This document shows positions 44,232 to 54,900 of a stretch of 64,000 nucleotides of DNA, piece after piece. Positions within the stretch are counted from its first letter, which is position 1, and every line of letters begins with the position of its first letter. The translations under genes and the position numbers were made by a program. The stretch is from Photobacterium leiognathi (GTDB lineage Bacteria > Pseudomonadota > Gammaproteobacteria > Enterobacterales > Vibrionaceae): positions 2,728,001 to 2,792,000 of the forward strand of contig NZ_CP131601.1 in assembly GCF_030685535.1 (NCBI RefSeq), read 5' to 3'. Under the pieces are notes generated by a model. It saw nothing but the letters and a program-made list of their open reading frames with translations. It did no database searches and had not been told where the DNA came from.

Positions 44232-45536
44232 ATGAAAGGAACTTCATCGCTTCGCTTCCCAAGGAAGAACCTCTTTTTTATCATTTTAATCAGTTTCGCG
44301 ACTCTCGGTCTCATTGCTTTACCTCCTCCAGAACAAGAAAGTGATCCCGAAACAGAGCGTAAATTTAAAATCGGTGTCGCTTATCCTGTCCCGATCTCAT
44401 CAGCCTCCACAACAACCTTTTCCAATAAAGAAGAAACCCAAAAGCTCACATGGAAAAAACATGTGGTAGAAAGTGGTGAAAGTCTCGCAATTGCTTTTGA
44501 TAATATCGGGCTTGATGGCAACACCTTACATACCTTGTTAGAAACAGACGAGAACACTAAACAGCTCGAGCGACTTCGCCCAGGTAATGTCATTGAGTTT
44601 GGGTTTAATAAAGAAGGGCAACTAACGGAACTGCGTCATCCTCGTAATCATTTAGAAACGCTTATTGTTCGACATAATGGAAAATCATTCACTAGCGAGC
44701 TAGATAAGAAAAAAATCGAAACCCATACTAATTTTGCCCATGCCACTATCGAAACCAGTTTCTGGAGTGCCGCCGATAAAGCAGGATTAACCGCTAACCA
44801 AATTATGGAAATCGCAGCACTATTTGGTTGGGATATCGACTTTGCACTCGATATACGCAAAGGAGACAAATTTGAAGTATTGTTTGAACAACACTACCTT
44901 GATGGTCACCCGGTTGATCGCGGCTCAATATTAGCAGCCACCTTTACCAACATGGGGCAAACCTTCACCGCGGTTCGTAACGAAGATGGAAAATACTACG
45001 ACAAAGACGGTCAAGCGATGCGTAAAGCCTTCTTACGCTCCCCAGTCAACTTCCGCTATGTAAGTTCGAACTTTAACCCTCGCCGTCTACACCCTGTCAC
45101 CGGACGAGTTAAAGCACACCGTGGTACCGATTATGTCGCACCTGTTGGTACACCTATTTGGGCTGCTGGTGATGGTGTGGTATTAAAATCTGCCTATAAC
45201 AAGTTCAATGGTAACTATGTTTTTATCAAGCACAGTACTAAATATGTCACGAAATACCTGCACTTAACTAAGCGTATGGTCAAAACCGGGCAACGTGTAA
45301 AACAAGGCGATACTATTGGTACCTTAGGTGGAACGGGGCGTGTAACAGGACCACACTTACACTATGAATTCTTAGTCAATGGCGAGCACAAAAACCCTCG
45401 TACAGTGGATTTACCACAAGCCAATTCGCTATCAGGTAAAGAGCAAACTGCATTTAAACAACGCTCAAAGCAGCAGTTAGCACATATCAACCAGCTAAGT
45501 CAGTTAGTGCCAAATAACAATATCTTGCTGAACTAA
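44232..45536 (+). CDS. M23 peptidoglycan endopeptidase (MepM/Shy-like)
   Basis: Zinc metallopeptidase predicted to cut peptide cross-links in peptidoglycan, needed for wall growth (by analogy with E. coli MepM and the Vibrio Shy enzymes). The 434-residue product has an N-terminal membrane anchor (about residues 14-32), an OapA/LysM-like domain (about 75-125, WKKHVVESGESLAIAFDNIGL), a middle domain, and the M23 domain (about 270-390). Zinc and catalytic residues are visible as H and D in KAHRGTDYVAP, H in KYLHLTKRM and HLH in TGPHLHYEF. A terminator follows. Confidence 0.9.
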   Translation: MKGTSSLRFPRKNLFFIILISFATLGLIALPPPEQESDPETERKFKIGVAYPVPISSASTTTFSNKEETQKLTWKKHVVESGESLAIAFDNIGLDGNTLHTLLETDENTKQLERLRPGNVIEFGFNKEGQLTELRHPRNHLETLIVRHNGKSFTSELDKKKIETHTNFAHATIETSFWSAADKAGLTANQIMEIAALFGWDIDFALDIRKGDKFEVLFEQHYLDGHPVDRGSILAATFTNMGQTFTAVRNEDGKYYDKDGQAMRKAFLRSPVNFRYVSSNFNPRRLHPVTGRVKAHRGTDYVAPVGTPIWAAGDGVVLKSAYNKFNGNYVFIKHSTKYVTKYLHLTKRMVKTGQRVKQGDTIGTLGGTGRVTGPHLHYEFLVNGEHKNPRTVDLPQANSLSGKEQTAFKQRSKQQLAHINQLSQLVPNNNILLN

Positions 45537-45552
45537 CCTCAAGTAGCAGATA

Positions 45553-45584
45553 CAAAAAAGCCGACAATCTGTCGGCTTTTTTAC
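45553..45584. terminator. Bidirectional terminator between the M23 gene and erpA
   Basis: AAAAAAGCCGACA and TGTCGGCTTTTTT pair around ATC; both flanking convergent genes can use it. Confidence 0.92.
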
Positions 45585-45610
45585 TGATTCATTGTTAACG
45601 CTACTAAACG

Positions 45611-45952
45611 TTACACACTGAATGATGCACCACAACCACATGTTGTTGTTGCATTCGGGTTGTTAACGAAGAAACGCGAACCTTCTAGACCTTCAGTGTA
45701 ATCAACCGTACCACCAATTAAGTATTGTAGGCTCATTGGGTCAACAACAAGGGTTACACCGCTGTTTTCAATGGTCATATCGCCATCATTTACTTTTTCA
45801 TCAAAAGTAAAGCCATATTGGAAACCACTACAGCCACCACCAGTGATGTAAACACGTAGTTTTAGATCCGGGTTTTCTTCTTCAGCGATCAGTGTTTTTA
45901 CTTTATTCGCTGCAACGTCAGAAAAAGTTAGCGGCAAATTCGCATCGCTCAT
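45611..45952 (-). CDS. erpA: Iron-sulfur cluster insertion protein ErpA
   Basis: A-type carrier that delivers iron-sulfur clusters to apoproteins such as IspG and IspH. The 113-residue product begins [15 protein letters not shown] and contains the three cluster cysteines: one in [13 protein letters not shown] and two in the C-terminal TTCGCGASF. The start at 45952 has GAGAGG upstream; five more codons to 45967 are open but unlikely. Length and sequence match ErpA of related bacteria. Confidence 0.95.
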   Translation of the reverse strand: MSDANLPLTFSDVAANKVKTLIAEEENPDLKLRVYITGGGCSGFQYGFTFDEKVNDGDMTIENSGVTLVVDPMSLQYLIGGTVDYTEGLEGSRFFVNNPNATTTCGCGASFSV

Positions 45953-46013
45953 TACAAAACCTCTCACACACTTCTGTTAATTACGCTGATTATCTAATAC
46001 CTGACTATGTTGT

Positions 46014-47417
46014 TCAAGTATTAGCCTCACTTGTTGGAGAGTCATGGCGTAAACGTTCTTTTTTAATTGTTCGGTGTAGCAACTGCGAATAAATCGGTTG
46101 GCCGCCTAACATTTGAGCCAGCATAGTCGCACCGAGAGTCGTAATAATCAATGGTAAAATCAGATGATAGTTATTTGTCATCTCAATAACCAACAAGATC
46201 CCTGTAATCGGTGCACGTACTGTTGCAGCAAACAATGCGCCCATACCAGCAATCGCAAACAAGCCAGGATCAATACCCAAATCAGGGTACAAACCTTGTG
46301 TCACCATGCCGTAAAAAGTACCAAACAAAGTACCGAGGGCTAGCATAGGTGCGAAAATACCACCGGGCGCACCTGAGCCAAAACATAATAAGGTGGTTGC
46401 AATACGCGCAAAGAACAACAGCATTAACATGCCAAGGCCGTAATCGCCGTTAGTTGCATGAGGAATAAGAAAGATACCGCCGCTAGTTAGCTCAGGAAAG
46501 TAAAGTAACAGCAGACCAAAACAGCCACCAATCAAGGTACCTGTAATTAAATAGCGTTTATGTTCATTACGGTGAATCTTAATAAAGCCGTCTAATGCGA
46601 AGATAATGAGGCGATTGAATAACACACCAAAACCACCAAACAACATACCTAACACTAAGAATAACCAAAGAGATTTCAATGCAGGTGCATCATACTGCGG
46701 CATGCTGATAACGGCTTCTTGACCACGTAAAAGGCGAAACACAATGTTCGACATTACTGCCGATATCATCACACATTTCACCGAGATCAAGCTGTAGCGA
46801 AATTGTGGGCGCATTTCTTCTAGCACAAACATAATGCCAGCCATTGGCGCATTAAAGGCTGCCGCTAAACCACCAGCAGCACCAGCAGCCAATAAAGAGT
46901 GACGACCTTCTTTATCTTTAAGTCTAAAAATATCGGAGATCATACGCCCGATATTACCACCCATTTGTACGGTTGGCCCTTCTCGACCCAGCACCATACC
47001 TGAGCCTAATGCCCCTAAACCACCGAAGAATTTCACAGGGATCACACGCCACCAGCGAACTGGGCGCATTTCCTCCATTGCCCCCTCAATTTCAGGAATG
47101 CCTGAACCACCTGCTTCTGGGGCAAATCGACTAACAAGGTAGTAACCAACAAAAGCTAATGCAGCACTGACAATAAATGCCGCTAACCATAGTGGTAATA
47201 CGCTGGTAATTTCATTTCGCAGCCATTCTGTGCGTTGATCTGTGACCCAATCAACCCCAATTTCAAACATGGTGCCAACGAATCCGGCAAGGATACCGAC
47301 TAATGCTGATAAAAAGAGAACAGAAACAGGCGTCTTATCTCGGGTAAGTAACTGCCTTACCAATGCGCGTGGTTGAAGATGAGGAGGCATGTGGATCCCA
47401 TGCGTTTTATCAGTCAT
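46014..47417 (-). CDS. clcA: H+/Cl- exchange transporter ClcA
   Basis: CLC-family 2 Cl-/1 H+ antiporter of the inner membrane, used in extreme acid resistance. The 467-residue product has the chloride-site motifs [11 protein letters not shown] and [11 protein letters not shown] (gating Glu, E148 of E. coli), the internal proton Glu in [13 protein letters not shown] (E203), and [15 protein letters not shown] near the C-terminus with the binding Tyr expected later. Full length, intact. Divergent from hemL, 62 bases before erpA on the same strand. Confidence 0.94.
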   Translation of the reverse strand: MTDKTHGIHMPPHLQPRALVRQLLTRDKTPVSVLFLSALVGILAGFVGTMFEIGVDWVTDQRTEWLRNEITSVLPLWLAAFIVSAALAFVGYYLVSRFAPEAGGSGIPEIEGAMEEMRPVRWWRVIPVKFFGGLGALGSGMVLGREGPTVQMGGNIGRMISDIFRLKDKEGRHSLLAAGAAGGLAAAFNAPMAGIMFVLEEMRPQFRYSLISVKCVMISAVMSNIVFRLLRGQEAVISMPQYDAPALKSLWLFLVLGMLFGGFGVLFNRLIIFALDGFIKIHRNEHKRYLITGTLIGGCFGLLLLYFPELTSGGIFLIPHATNGDYGLGMLMLLFFARIATTLLCFGSGAPGGIFAPMLALGTLFGTFYGMVTQGLYPDLGIDPGLFAIAGMGALFAATVRAPITGILLVIEMTNNYHLILPLIITTLGATMLAQMLGGQPIYSQLLHRTIKKERLRHDSPTSEANT

Positions 47418-47740
47418 TTTTCGGCCGTATTGTCAAAAGATTGCACGTAGAATGCAGGAAGGATAAATGAAACTATTAGACCTGAAAGAGTAATCCATGA
47501 TGCGCATTTATTATACTGCTAATGTTGAAAAATAGCTTTGCATCTGTGATTTGTACAACAATTTAACAGTATTTTATTGCTCATCTAGCGCAAATATTAC
47601 CCATAAAACGCTCTCCCTAAAGCGCCCCCTTTTAGGTACAATAGCTAATGATAATCCACATACTTCTCTGGCTTACCATTCTAGGACAGAAAACTCTGTG
47701 GATTGGAATAGCACCTGATTTATTGATATAGGATCTTACA
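47418..47740. other. Divergent control region of clcA and hemL
   Basis: 323 AT-rich bases. A plausible -10 TACAAT for hemL is at 47637-47642. Nothing else distinct was recognised. Confidence 0.45.
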
Positions 47741-49039
47741 ATGAGCAATACAAGCAAATCAGCCGATTTATTTGCTAAAGCACAACAGAAAATTCCAGGT
47801 GGCGTAAACTCGCCAGTTCGTGCTTTTGCAGGCGTTGGCGGCACCCCACTATTTATCGAACGTGCCGATGGCGCTTACATTTTTGATGCCGATGGCAATG
47901 CTTACATCGACTTCGTTGGCTCTTGGGGTCCAATGATTTTAGGTCACAACCATATCGCTATTCGTGATGCAGTGATCGATGCAGCACAGCAAGGCTTAAG
48001 CTTTGGTGCACCAACAGCGATGGAAATCACCATGGCTGATCTTGTATCGAAACTTGTACCATCAATGGAAATGGTACGTATGGTGAGCTCAGGTACAGAA
48101 GCGACGATGAGTGCAATCCGTCTTGCTCGTGGTTTCACAGGTCGTGACAAGATCTTAAAATTTGAAGGTTGTTACCACGGTCACGCAGACTGCCTATTAG
48201 TAAAAGCAGGCTCTGGCGCATTAACACTTGGTCAACCAAGCTCACCAGGTGTACCTGCAGATTTTGCTAAACACACGTTAACAGCGACCTACAATAACCT
48301 TGATTCTGTACGTGAAGCATTTGAAGCAAACCCAGATCAAATCGCTTGTATCATCGTTGAACCTGTTGCAGGTAACATGAACTGTATCCCACCAGTACCG
48401 GGCTTCCTTGAAGGTTTACGTGCGATCTGTGATGAGTTCGGCGCACTATTAATTCTTGATGAAGTAATGACAGGCTTCCGTGTATCTGAAGGCGGCGCAC
48501 AAGGTTACTACAACATCAAACCAGACCTAACAACACTGGGTAAAATCATCGGTGGTGGTATGCCAGTAGGTGCCTTTGGTGGTCGTCGTGAAGTGATGGA
48601 ATACGTTGCCCCAACGGGTCCTGTTTACCAAGCAGGTACTCTATCAGGTAACCCAGTTGCTATGGCGGCAGGTCATGCTTGTTTAACAGTGCTAACTGAA
48701 GAAGGTAATGAAAAGCGTCTCGCTGACATTACTAAACGTTTAGCTGATGGCTTTAAAGCACTGGCTGACAAACATGGCATTCCATTGGCAGTAAACCAAG
48801 TAGGTGCAATGTTTGGTTTCTTCTTTACTGATCAAGAAAACGTGACTTGCTATGAAGACGTTACCAAGTGTGATGTTGAACGCTTCAAACGTTTCTTTAA
48901 CTTAATGTTAGAACGCGGTGTTTACTTAGCACCTTCAGCGTATGAAGCGTGCTTTACTTCGCTAGCGCACAATACTCAAATTATTGATGCGACACTTGAA
49001 GCAGCAGACTATGCTTTTGCTACGCTAGCTAATGAATAA
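47741..49039 (+). CDS. hemL: Glutamate-1-semialdehyde 2,1-aminomutase
   Basis: PLP enzyme that converts glutamate-1-semialdehyde to 5-aminolevulinate in the C5 haem pathway. The 432-residue product starts [29 protein letters not shown]. The PLP site is visible as [27 protein letters not shown] (Asp to the pyridine nitrogen) and Lys268 in [18 protein letters not shown]. Length is typical. GGAT lies before the ATG, and a terminator follows. Confidence 0.96.
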   Translation: MSNTSKSADLFAKAQQKIPGGVNSPVRAFAGVGGTPLFIERADGAYIFDADGNAYIDFVGSWGPMILGHNHIAIRDAVIDAAQQGLSFGAPTAMEITMADLVSKLVPSMEMVRMVSSGTEATMSAIRLARGFTGRDKILKFEGCYHGHADCLLVKAGSGALTLGQPSSPGVPADFAKHTLTATYNNLDSVREAFEANPDQIACIIVEPVAGNMNCIPPVPGFLEGLRAICDEFGALLILDEVMTGFRVSEGGAQGYYNIKPDLTTLGKIIGGGMPVGAFGGRREVMEYVAPTGPVYQAGTLSGNPVAMAAGHACLTVLTEEGNEKRLADITKRLADGFKALADKHGIPLAVNQVGAMFGFFFTDQENVTCYEDVTKCDVERFKRFFNLMLERGVYLAPSAYEACFTSLAHNTQIIDATLEAADYAFATLANE

Positions 49040-49076
49040 GCGCTGAATTTTTTCAAAAAGATTGAATAAATTAAAA

Positions 49077-49107
49077 TAAAAAAGGTCACACAAGGTGGCC
49101 TTTTTTT
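49077..49107. terminator. Terminator after hemL
   Basis: AAAGGTCAC and GTGGCCTTT pair (one G-U) around ACAAG with A and T runs on the two sides, so it can act in both directions. Confidence 0.8.
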
Positions 49108-49174
49108 ATGACTATTTTTTAGTATCTAAATAACTAAAAATTAGCTTAACTGAAAGCTATTACGCTAGGCTTGC

Positions 49175-49282
49175 TTATTGCCAGAAATATAATGCAAGCA
49201 AGGCCATGATGACCAAAATAATTAGCGCAATAGGTGGTCTGCGTTTTTTTTTGTCATCACAGCCACAATTACAACATCCCAT
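49175..49282 (-). CDS. Small Cys-rich single-pass membrane protein (35 residues)
   Basis: A short frame with a good ribosome site (GGAG 6 bases before the ATG). The product starts MGCCNCGCDDKKKRRPP and continues as one hydrophobic helix (about residues 18-34, IALIILVIMALLALYFW) ending in Gln. Four Cys in the first eight residues, then a positive stretch before the helix: by the positive-inside rule the Cys cluster faces the cytoplasm, where it could bind a metal. I know no name for it. It is divergent from the AI-2E-family gene, and a Fur box lies 50 bases upstream. A small hairpin with a T run (TAGCTT/AAGCTA, 49141-49162) follows on its strand. Confidence 0.65.
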   Translation of the reverse strand: MGCCNCGCDDKKKRRPPIALIILVIMALLALYFWQ

Positions 49283-49331
49283 AAGCCATCTCCACGATAA
49301 AAGGTATAATCATTGACTCTTGCATGATGAT

Positions 49332-49350
49332 TATAATGATAATCTTTATC
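49332..49350. promoter_or_regulatory. Fur box
   Basis: TATAATGATAATCTTTATC matches the Fur consensus GATAATGATAATCATTATC at 17 of 19 positions. It lies between the Cys-rich small protein (minus, 50 bases away) and the AI-2E-family gene (plus, 48 bases away), so iron may control one or both. Confidence 0.75.
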
Positions 49351-49397
49351 AATAACAGCGGTAATGATGACAGCTTATTTATAAAAGGATATAAACC

Positions 49398-50483
49398 GTG
49401 TCACAGCCATTTAAAATCGAGCCTCGCCACTGGCTCCTTATTATTGCTTTATTTGTCGCTGCGTTTGCCAGCTACAAACTGATCGAACCTTACCTAGGTC
49501 CGATTGTTCTCGCGTTTATTATTTCATTGTTATTTGCGCCACTGCATAAACGTCTACTTGCGTTAATGCCAACCCGTGCCAATACCGCTGCAATGTTATC
49601 GTGTTTTATTCTTACCGTGATCATCGTGATCCCATTACTTATCGTGTTCTCATCGATTGTTCACCAAGGAACAACTGTCTCAAAAGAAAGCTATGAATGG
49701 ATCACATCAGGCGGTCCGAAAGAGTTATTCGCCCACCCTTACGCTCAAAAAGCATTAGGGTTTATCGATAAATACTCACCGTTCCATAATTTTGATCCGC
49801 AAGTGATAATCCAAAAAATCGCCACCACAGCATCACAAGTTGGTTCACAAGCATTAAATATTAGTGCGCGTATTTTAGGTGACGCCACCAGTATTTTAGT
49901 GAACTTTATGATGATGCTATTTGTGTTGTTCTTCCTACTACGTGATAACGATAAGATGATCGCTGCGATTCGTCACGTGATTCCGCTTTCTCGTAGTCAA
50001 GAAGATGAAATCATGAACGAAGTCGAGCAAGTGGCAAAATCTGCAGTACTTGGCTCCTTCTTAACCGCTGTTGCACAAGGTATTGCTAGTGGTTTTGCCA
50101 TGTGGCTATGTGGTTTCCCTGGGCTTTTCTGGGGCTCGATGATGGCCTTCGCGTCATTGATCCCGGTTGTGGGTACTGCACTGATTTGGCTACCAGCCTC
50201 TTTATACCTACTACTTATTGGTCAATGGGAATGGGCACTGTTCCTTGCTGGTTGGGGCGTGATTGTGGTTGGCTCAATTGATAACGTGGTGCGACCACTA
50301 TTAATGCAAGGCAGTTCAAGCATGAACACCTTACTGATCTTCTTCTCAATCATTGGTGGTATCCAACTGTTTGGTTTGATCGGTATGATTTATGGCCCAA
50401 TTATTTTTGGTGTCACACTGGTACTGTTCAAAATGTATGAAGTTGAATTTAAAGACTTCTTAGAACAACAAGATAAAAACTAA
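49398..50483 (+). CDS. AI-2E family transporter (YdiK/PerM-like)
   Basis: Inner-membrane protein of the AI-2E/PerM family, whose members include the AI-2 exporter TqsA and sodium/proton antiporters. The 361-residue product has about eight hydrophobic helices: two pairs before a soluble loop (about residues 95-160) and the rest after. Family blocks are IEPYLGPIVLAFIISLLFAPLHKRL, FFLLRDNDKM, FWGSMMAFASLIPVVGTALIWLPAS and VVRPLLMQGSSSMNTLLIFFSIIGG. Substrate is unknown. The GTG start at 49398 has AAAGGAT upstream. The Fur box in its promoter region hints at a link to iron. Confidence 0.88.
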   Translation: MSQPFKIEPRHWLLIIALFVAAFASYKLIEPYLGPIVLAFIISLLFAPLHKRLLALMPTRANTAAMLSCFILTVIIVIPLLIVFSSIVHQGTTVSKESYEWITSGGPKELFAHPYAQKALGFIDKYSPFHNFDPQVIIQKIATTASQVGSQALNISARILGDATSILVNFMMMLFVLFFLLRDNDKMIAAIRHVIPLSRSQEDEIMNEVEQVAKSAVLGSFLTAVAQGIASGFAMWLCGFPGLFWGSMMAFASLIPVVGTALIWLPASLYLLLIGQWEWALFLAGWGVIVVGSIDNVVRPLLMQGSSSMNTLLIFFSIIGGIQLFGLIGMIYGPIIFGVTLVLFKMYEVEFKDFLEQQDKN

Positions 50484-50497
50484 TCTCCCACCTTTAA

Positions 50498-50536
50498 TGC
50501 CGCTTTCTATATTGATATCAGATTAAAAGCGGCACT
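50498..50536 (+). terminator. Probable terminator after the AI-2E-family gene
   Basis: TGCCGCTTT and AAAGCGGCA form a stem with a long loop; the following sequence is only moderately T-rich. Confidence 0.55.
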
Positions 50537-50641
50537 TTCCTATTTCTCATCTAGGCAAGCTCTGTAGATTTCTTTCCAACTGCTCATAAATATGGAACAA
50601 TTCGCCCCCAAATTTATGATGTCTACATTGAGGCCAGTTAC

Positions 50642-51664
50642 ATGTCTTATTGCGCCGCGAGCCAGGTCGTTGCTCGTCAATCTGAGTTTTTCGAAAACCG
50701 TAAAGTCCTTATCGCAGGCGAGTTAAGTGATACCTTTGCATCAGAGTTATGCCAAACAGCACAAACTGTATCGGTATTTACCACTAACTATGGCTTCTTC
50801 AATGACATTCAACGCTTCAGCAATGTAAGTAGTTACTTCGGGGCAGAGCTTACTGAAACCTCTGATATCGATATGATTTTGCTTTACTGGCCGAAAGCAA
50901 AAGCAGAAGCCGAATACTTACTGACCATGCTATTAGATAAGTTTGGTACTGGCGTTGAAATCTGCATTGTTGGTGAAAACCGCTCAGGTGTACGAAGCGC
51001 AGAAAAACTATTTGCACAATACGGTCCACTAACAAAATACGACTCAGCACGTCGCTGTAGCTTCTATTGGGGCCGTTGTGATAACACGCCTAAAGCTTTC
51101 AACCTTGCTGATTGGTTCCGTAGCTACCCAATTAATATTGCAGGCGTACAACTGACTGTTCGCTCACTACCGGGCGTGTTTAGCCATGGTGAGTTTGATA
51201 AAGGCTCAGAGTTGCTGCTCAATAACTTACCTAACCTACACGGTAAAGTGCTTGATTTTGGTTGTGGTGCAGGTGTAATTGGCGCTGTGATGAAAGCCAA
51301 ATATCCAGCTATTGAACTAGAGCTTTGTGACATTAGTGCACTTGCGATTGAATCAGCGAAAGAGACCTTTAAGGTTAATAACCTAGAAGCGAGTAAGTTC
51401 ACCGCAACCGACGTGTATAAAACACTGACGGGGCCTTACCAATTCTTGATCAGTAACCCTCCGTTCCACGCTGGTCTAAAAACGTTTTATGCGGCAACAG
51501 AGCAGTTTATTGAGCAAGCCCCACAATACCTTAACCCACAAGGTCAAATGGTAATTGTGGCAAACAGCTTCTTGCAATATCCGCCTCTGATTGAAGCAAG
51601 CTTGGGTCATTGCGAAATTACTGCTAAAACCAACAAATTCAATATTTACGCAGCAACCAAATAA
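50642..51664 (+). CDS. rsmC: 16S rRNA (guanine(1207)-N2)-methyltransferase
   Basis: SAM-dependent enzyme that methylates G1207 of 16S rRNA. The 340-residue product has an N-terminal inactive methyltransferase-like domain (about 1-165) and a C-terminal catalytic domain with LPGVFSHGEFDKGSELLL, motif I KVLDFGCGAGVIGAV, LELCDISALAIESA and the catalytic NPPF in LISNPPFHAGLKT. Two-domain architecture and length match E. coli RsmC. A strong terminator follows. Confidence 0.95.
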   Translation: MSYCAASQVVARQSEFFENRKVLIAGELSDTFASELCQTAQTVSVFTTNYGFFNDIQRFSNVSSYFGAELTETSDIDMILLYWPKAKAEAEYLLTMLLDKFGTGVEICIVGENRSGVRSAEKLFAQYGPLTKYDSARRCSFYWGRCDNTPKAFNLADWFRSYPINIAGVQLTVRSLPGVFSHGEFDKGSELLLNNLPNLHGKVLDFGCGAGVIGAVMKAKYPAIELELCDISALAIESAKETFKVNNLEASKFTATDVYKTLTGPYQFLISNPPFHAGLKTFYAATEQFIEQAPQYLNPQGQMVIVANSFLQYPPLIEASLGHCEITAKTNKFNIYAATK

Positions 51665-51692
51665 TCGTTAATTTGGTTTTGACGTGATTATC

Positions 51693-51722
51693 GTAAGGGC
51701 GGCAGTGTTTCGCCCTTTTTTT
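51693..51722 (+). terminator. Terminator after rsmC
   Basis: AAGGGCG and CGCCCTT pair around GCAGTGTTT, followed by TTTTT. Confidence 0.88.
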
Positions 51723-51735
51723 CACCCTTTTCACT

Positions 51736-51751
51736 CCGTTAAAAACGTTAA
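51736..51751 (-). promoter_or_regulatory. Candidate ChiS-type operator upstream of chiS
   Basis: Read on the minus strand this is TTAACGTTTTTAACGG, identical over 16 bases to the site at 55940-55955 in front of the chitin operon. It lies about 40 bp upstream of a likely chiS -35. The binding protein is inferred, not shown. Confidence 0.5.
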
Positions 51752-51787
51752 TTCTGTGTTTTTACCCACGCTTCCATACCGTAATAC

Positions 51788-51815
51788 TTGATCCCTTTAA
51801 ATAACCCCGTATAAA
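51788..51815 (+). promoter_or_regulatory. Probable chiS promoter
   Basis: TTGATC (51788-51793) and TATAAA (51810-51815) with a 16-bp spacer; the transcript would start near 51822, leaving a leader of about 140 bases. No second candidate is clearly better. Confidence 0.45.
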
Positions 51816-51964
51816 CAGTATCATATTAAGAAATATGGACTTAGTGATGGCTAACGAACGGAAAAATTGTCAAAAACGACATAAATATCGTTGCCTTACA
51901 ATTTAACGTTAATCCCTAATCCGCAATTCAGATCGTATTACAATCATATTATTCAGGCACCGGA

Positions 51965-54900
51965 ATGCAGAATACTACGCGATTTAAACGTCTCCAACAT
52001 ACGTTAATGTTGGCTTTTATTGTGCTCAGCATCACCCCTTTGGTTTTATCTGCCTTATATTTTCTAAACTCACATACCAAAGATCTCGCCGAGCAAAGTA
52101 TCAATCACTTAGCCTCTTTACGCGATAATAAGCAAAAGCAGCTCTACAGCTTTTTTGCCGCTAAAGAATCAGAGGTGAAGAGTTTCGCTCGCTCAGAATT
52201 ATCCAATAACAGTGGCGGTCGTTTTTATGGCCTCGTGGGTGCTTATCACCAATTAGGTGACATCGAGCCACAGCTTGCAAAACAAGGACGTGCTCACTAT
52301 TTCTCACAAACCCTGACCAAGAAAAACGACAACAACAACCAAACCACCTATGTAGGGCATGAACGCTATCGTTTGATGTATAAGCGCTATAACGCAGTTT
52401 ATAAAGAATATTTAAAACGTTCAGACTTCAAAGACATCATGTTGGTTGATTTGTCAGGTAACGTGGTTTATTCCGTCCATAATCACAGCTTATTTGGCAT
52501 TAATTTGCTTAAAAATCAGCAAGCATCGCCAGCACTAAAGCAGACTTTTGAAACCATTAAGCAAAAAACCAAACTAAGCCAGAAACAGCCCGATCAAGTG
52601 CCTGTTACTTTTACTGATTTCAGTCAAACAGCCAATAACAGTGATACAACGGCATGGTTTGCTGCCCCTATTATTCAGCAAGGCTATTTGCACAGTTACG
52701 TGTTTATGGAGCTGAGTAACAAAGCAATTTCTGAGCTCATTCAAGATCTGGGTAACAATGCTAATTACGTCCAAACACTACTGATTGACCAAGATCACAA
52801 ACTGCGTTTTTCAGCAGAATCAGATTTACCCCAAACCTTACAAAGTGAAAGTATTAGCCAAGCACTAGCAGGGAAATCTGGCGTGGGTAGCTTTAAAAAC
52901 TACAATCACATCCCTGTACTCAGCGCCTTTTCTCCACTCGATATTCTGGGTAACAAGTGGGCGTTAGTGGTTGAGTTACCAGAAAAAGAAGCCTTTGCAC
53001 GCATTACTGAGTTAGAGAAAATCTTTGGCTTTGGCATGATCACTGCCATTCTCTTGGTGATTTTCGTCTCTCACCTACTTTCCAACTCCATTACTGCGCC
53101 ATTGTTACGTTTAACTTGGGCTGCTGAAAAAGCCTCTGGTGGCGATCTTGATCAGATCATTGAAGGTACTGAACGCAGCGATGAAATTGGTCGCCTTGCG
53201 ATAAGCTTTTCACGTATGCAGCGCTCTATTCGTGAAAAAATTGGTCTAATAAAAACCCAAAATGATGAGCTAGAACAGAGCCTTAAGATCATCCAGCAGA
53301 AAAATGATGAGCTACAAACCGCAGATAAACTAAAAGATGAATTTCTTGCGACAACTTCCCATGAACTGCGTACACCGCTTCATGGCATGGTCGGTATTGC
53401 TGAATCCTTACTGGCAGGTGCTAATGGCCCACTACAAGATCCACAGCGTCGTCAGCTTGAAATGCTGATCAACAGTGGTCAACGCTTAACAAACTTGGTT
53501 GATGATCTGTTGGACTATCACAAGATGCGCTATGGCGATCTTGATATTCATCGCCATGCTATTGATTTATCAGCAGCTGTACGTTTGGTTTTAGAACTTT
53601 CAAGCCATCTATTAGGTAATAAACCAGTACGTATTATTAACCAAATACCAGCGGATTTACCGCTGGTTGATGCCGATGAACAGCGTCTAGAGCAAGTGCT
53701 ATACAACCTTGTTGGTAATGCGATTAAGTACACATCTGAAGGGAAAATTATTATCTCTGCCACTGTGCTTGAGCAGCAATTACGAGTACAAGTCGTCGAT
53801 ACAGGCCAAGGTATTCCTAGTGAGCAGCTTGAGCATATCTTTGAGCCATTGATCCAAGCGAATTCTGGCTCGGCTAATTATCGTCAAGGGGCTGGGCTTG
53901 GGCTATCAATCAGCCGCCAACTGATTGAATTAATGGGCGGTCGTTTATACGTCAGTAGTCAGCCAATGGTCGGTACAACCTTTAGCTTTACCTTGAATTT
54001 AGCGACAGAGGCACAAATTAACGCGATTTCTCACGAGTCCACCAGCCAACATTTCCAAGCACCATCATTAGATTCAAGCAGTTGTGAAAGTAGTAACTTA
54101 CCAGAAAACCCTAATGGTGACTTGATCCTAGTCGTTGATGACGAGCCTGTTAACCTACAGATCCTCAACAATTTTTTACGTTTAGCTGGCTATCGTGTGA
54201 AAACAGCAGAAAATGGTCCACAAGCACTAGCAATGGTAGAAGAACAACGTCCAGATCTGATTTTGCTCGACATTATGATGCCAGAAATGAGTGGATATGA
54301 AGTTTGTACAATCCTAAGAAAACAATACTCTATTTTTGAATTGCCAATCATGATGCTGTCAGCTTTAGGACAGATCCAAGATCGCATTAAAGGCTTTGAG
54401 TGTGGCGCCAATGACTATTTAACCAAACCCTTTAATAAGGAAGAGCTAATTGCTCGTATTCAAGCTTACCTACAAGCAAGTAAGACTGAACATGAAAAGC
54501 AAAAGAACCAAAGCCTACAGCAAGAGATCCATCGCCGAGAGCAGGTCGAAATCAGCTTAATTGAAGCGCAAAGCCGTTTACTGGGGTTACTAGACTCAAC
54601 CACTGAAGCGATCATTTGTGTACAAAATGAAGGTCGGATTCGTTATGTAAACAGCGCTGCTGGCAAGCTATTTAAACGTCCACCAGAACAGCTTGAGCGC
54701 CATACAATAAGTGATATTTTAGCTGCTGAATTACCTGACACCATCGCTGATAGCCACCATTACAACGGGAAATTGAGCTTCCTGATCGGTGAGCAAGTGC
54801 AAACACTATCAACCGATGTCATTAATTTGCCGCAAGAATCTGGGCTGAAACAGATGTTTGTATTCGACAGTCAAGGGCCATCGGCAGATCACCGTATTGG

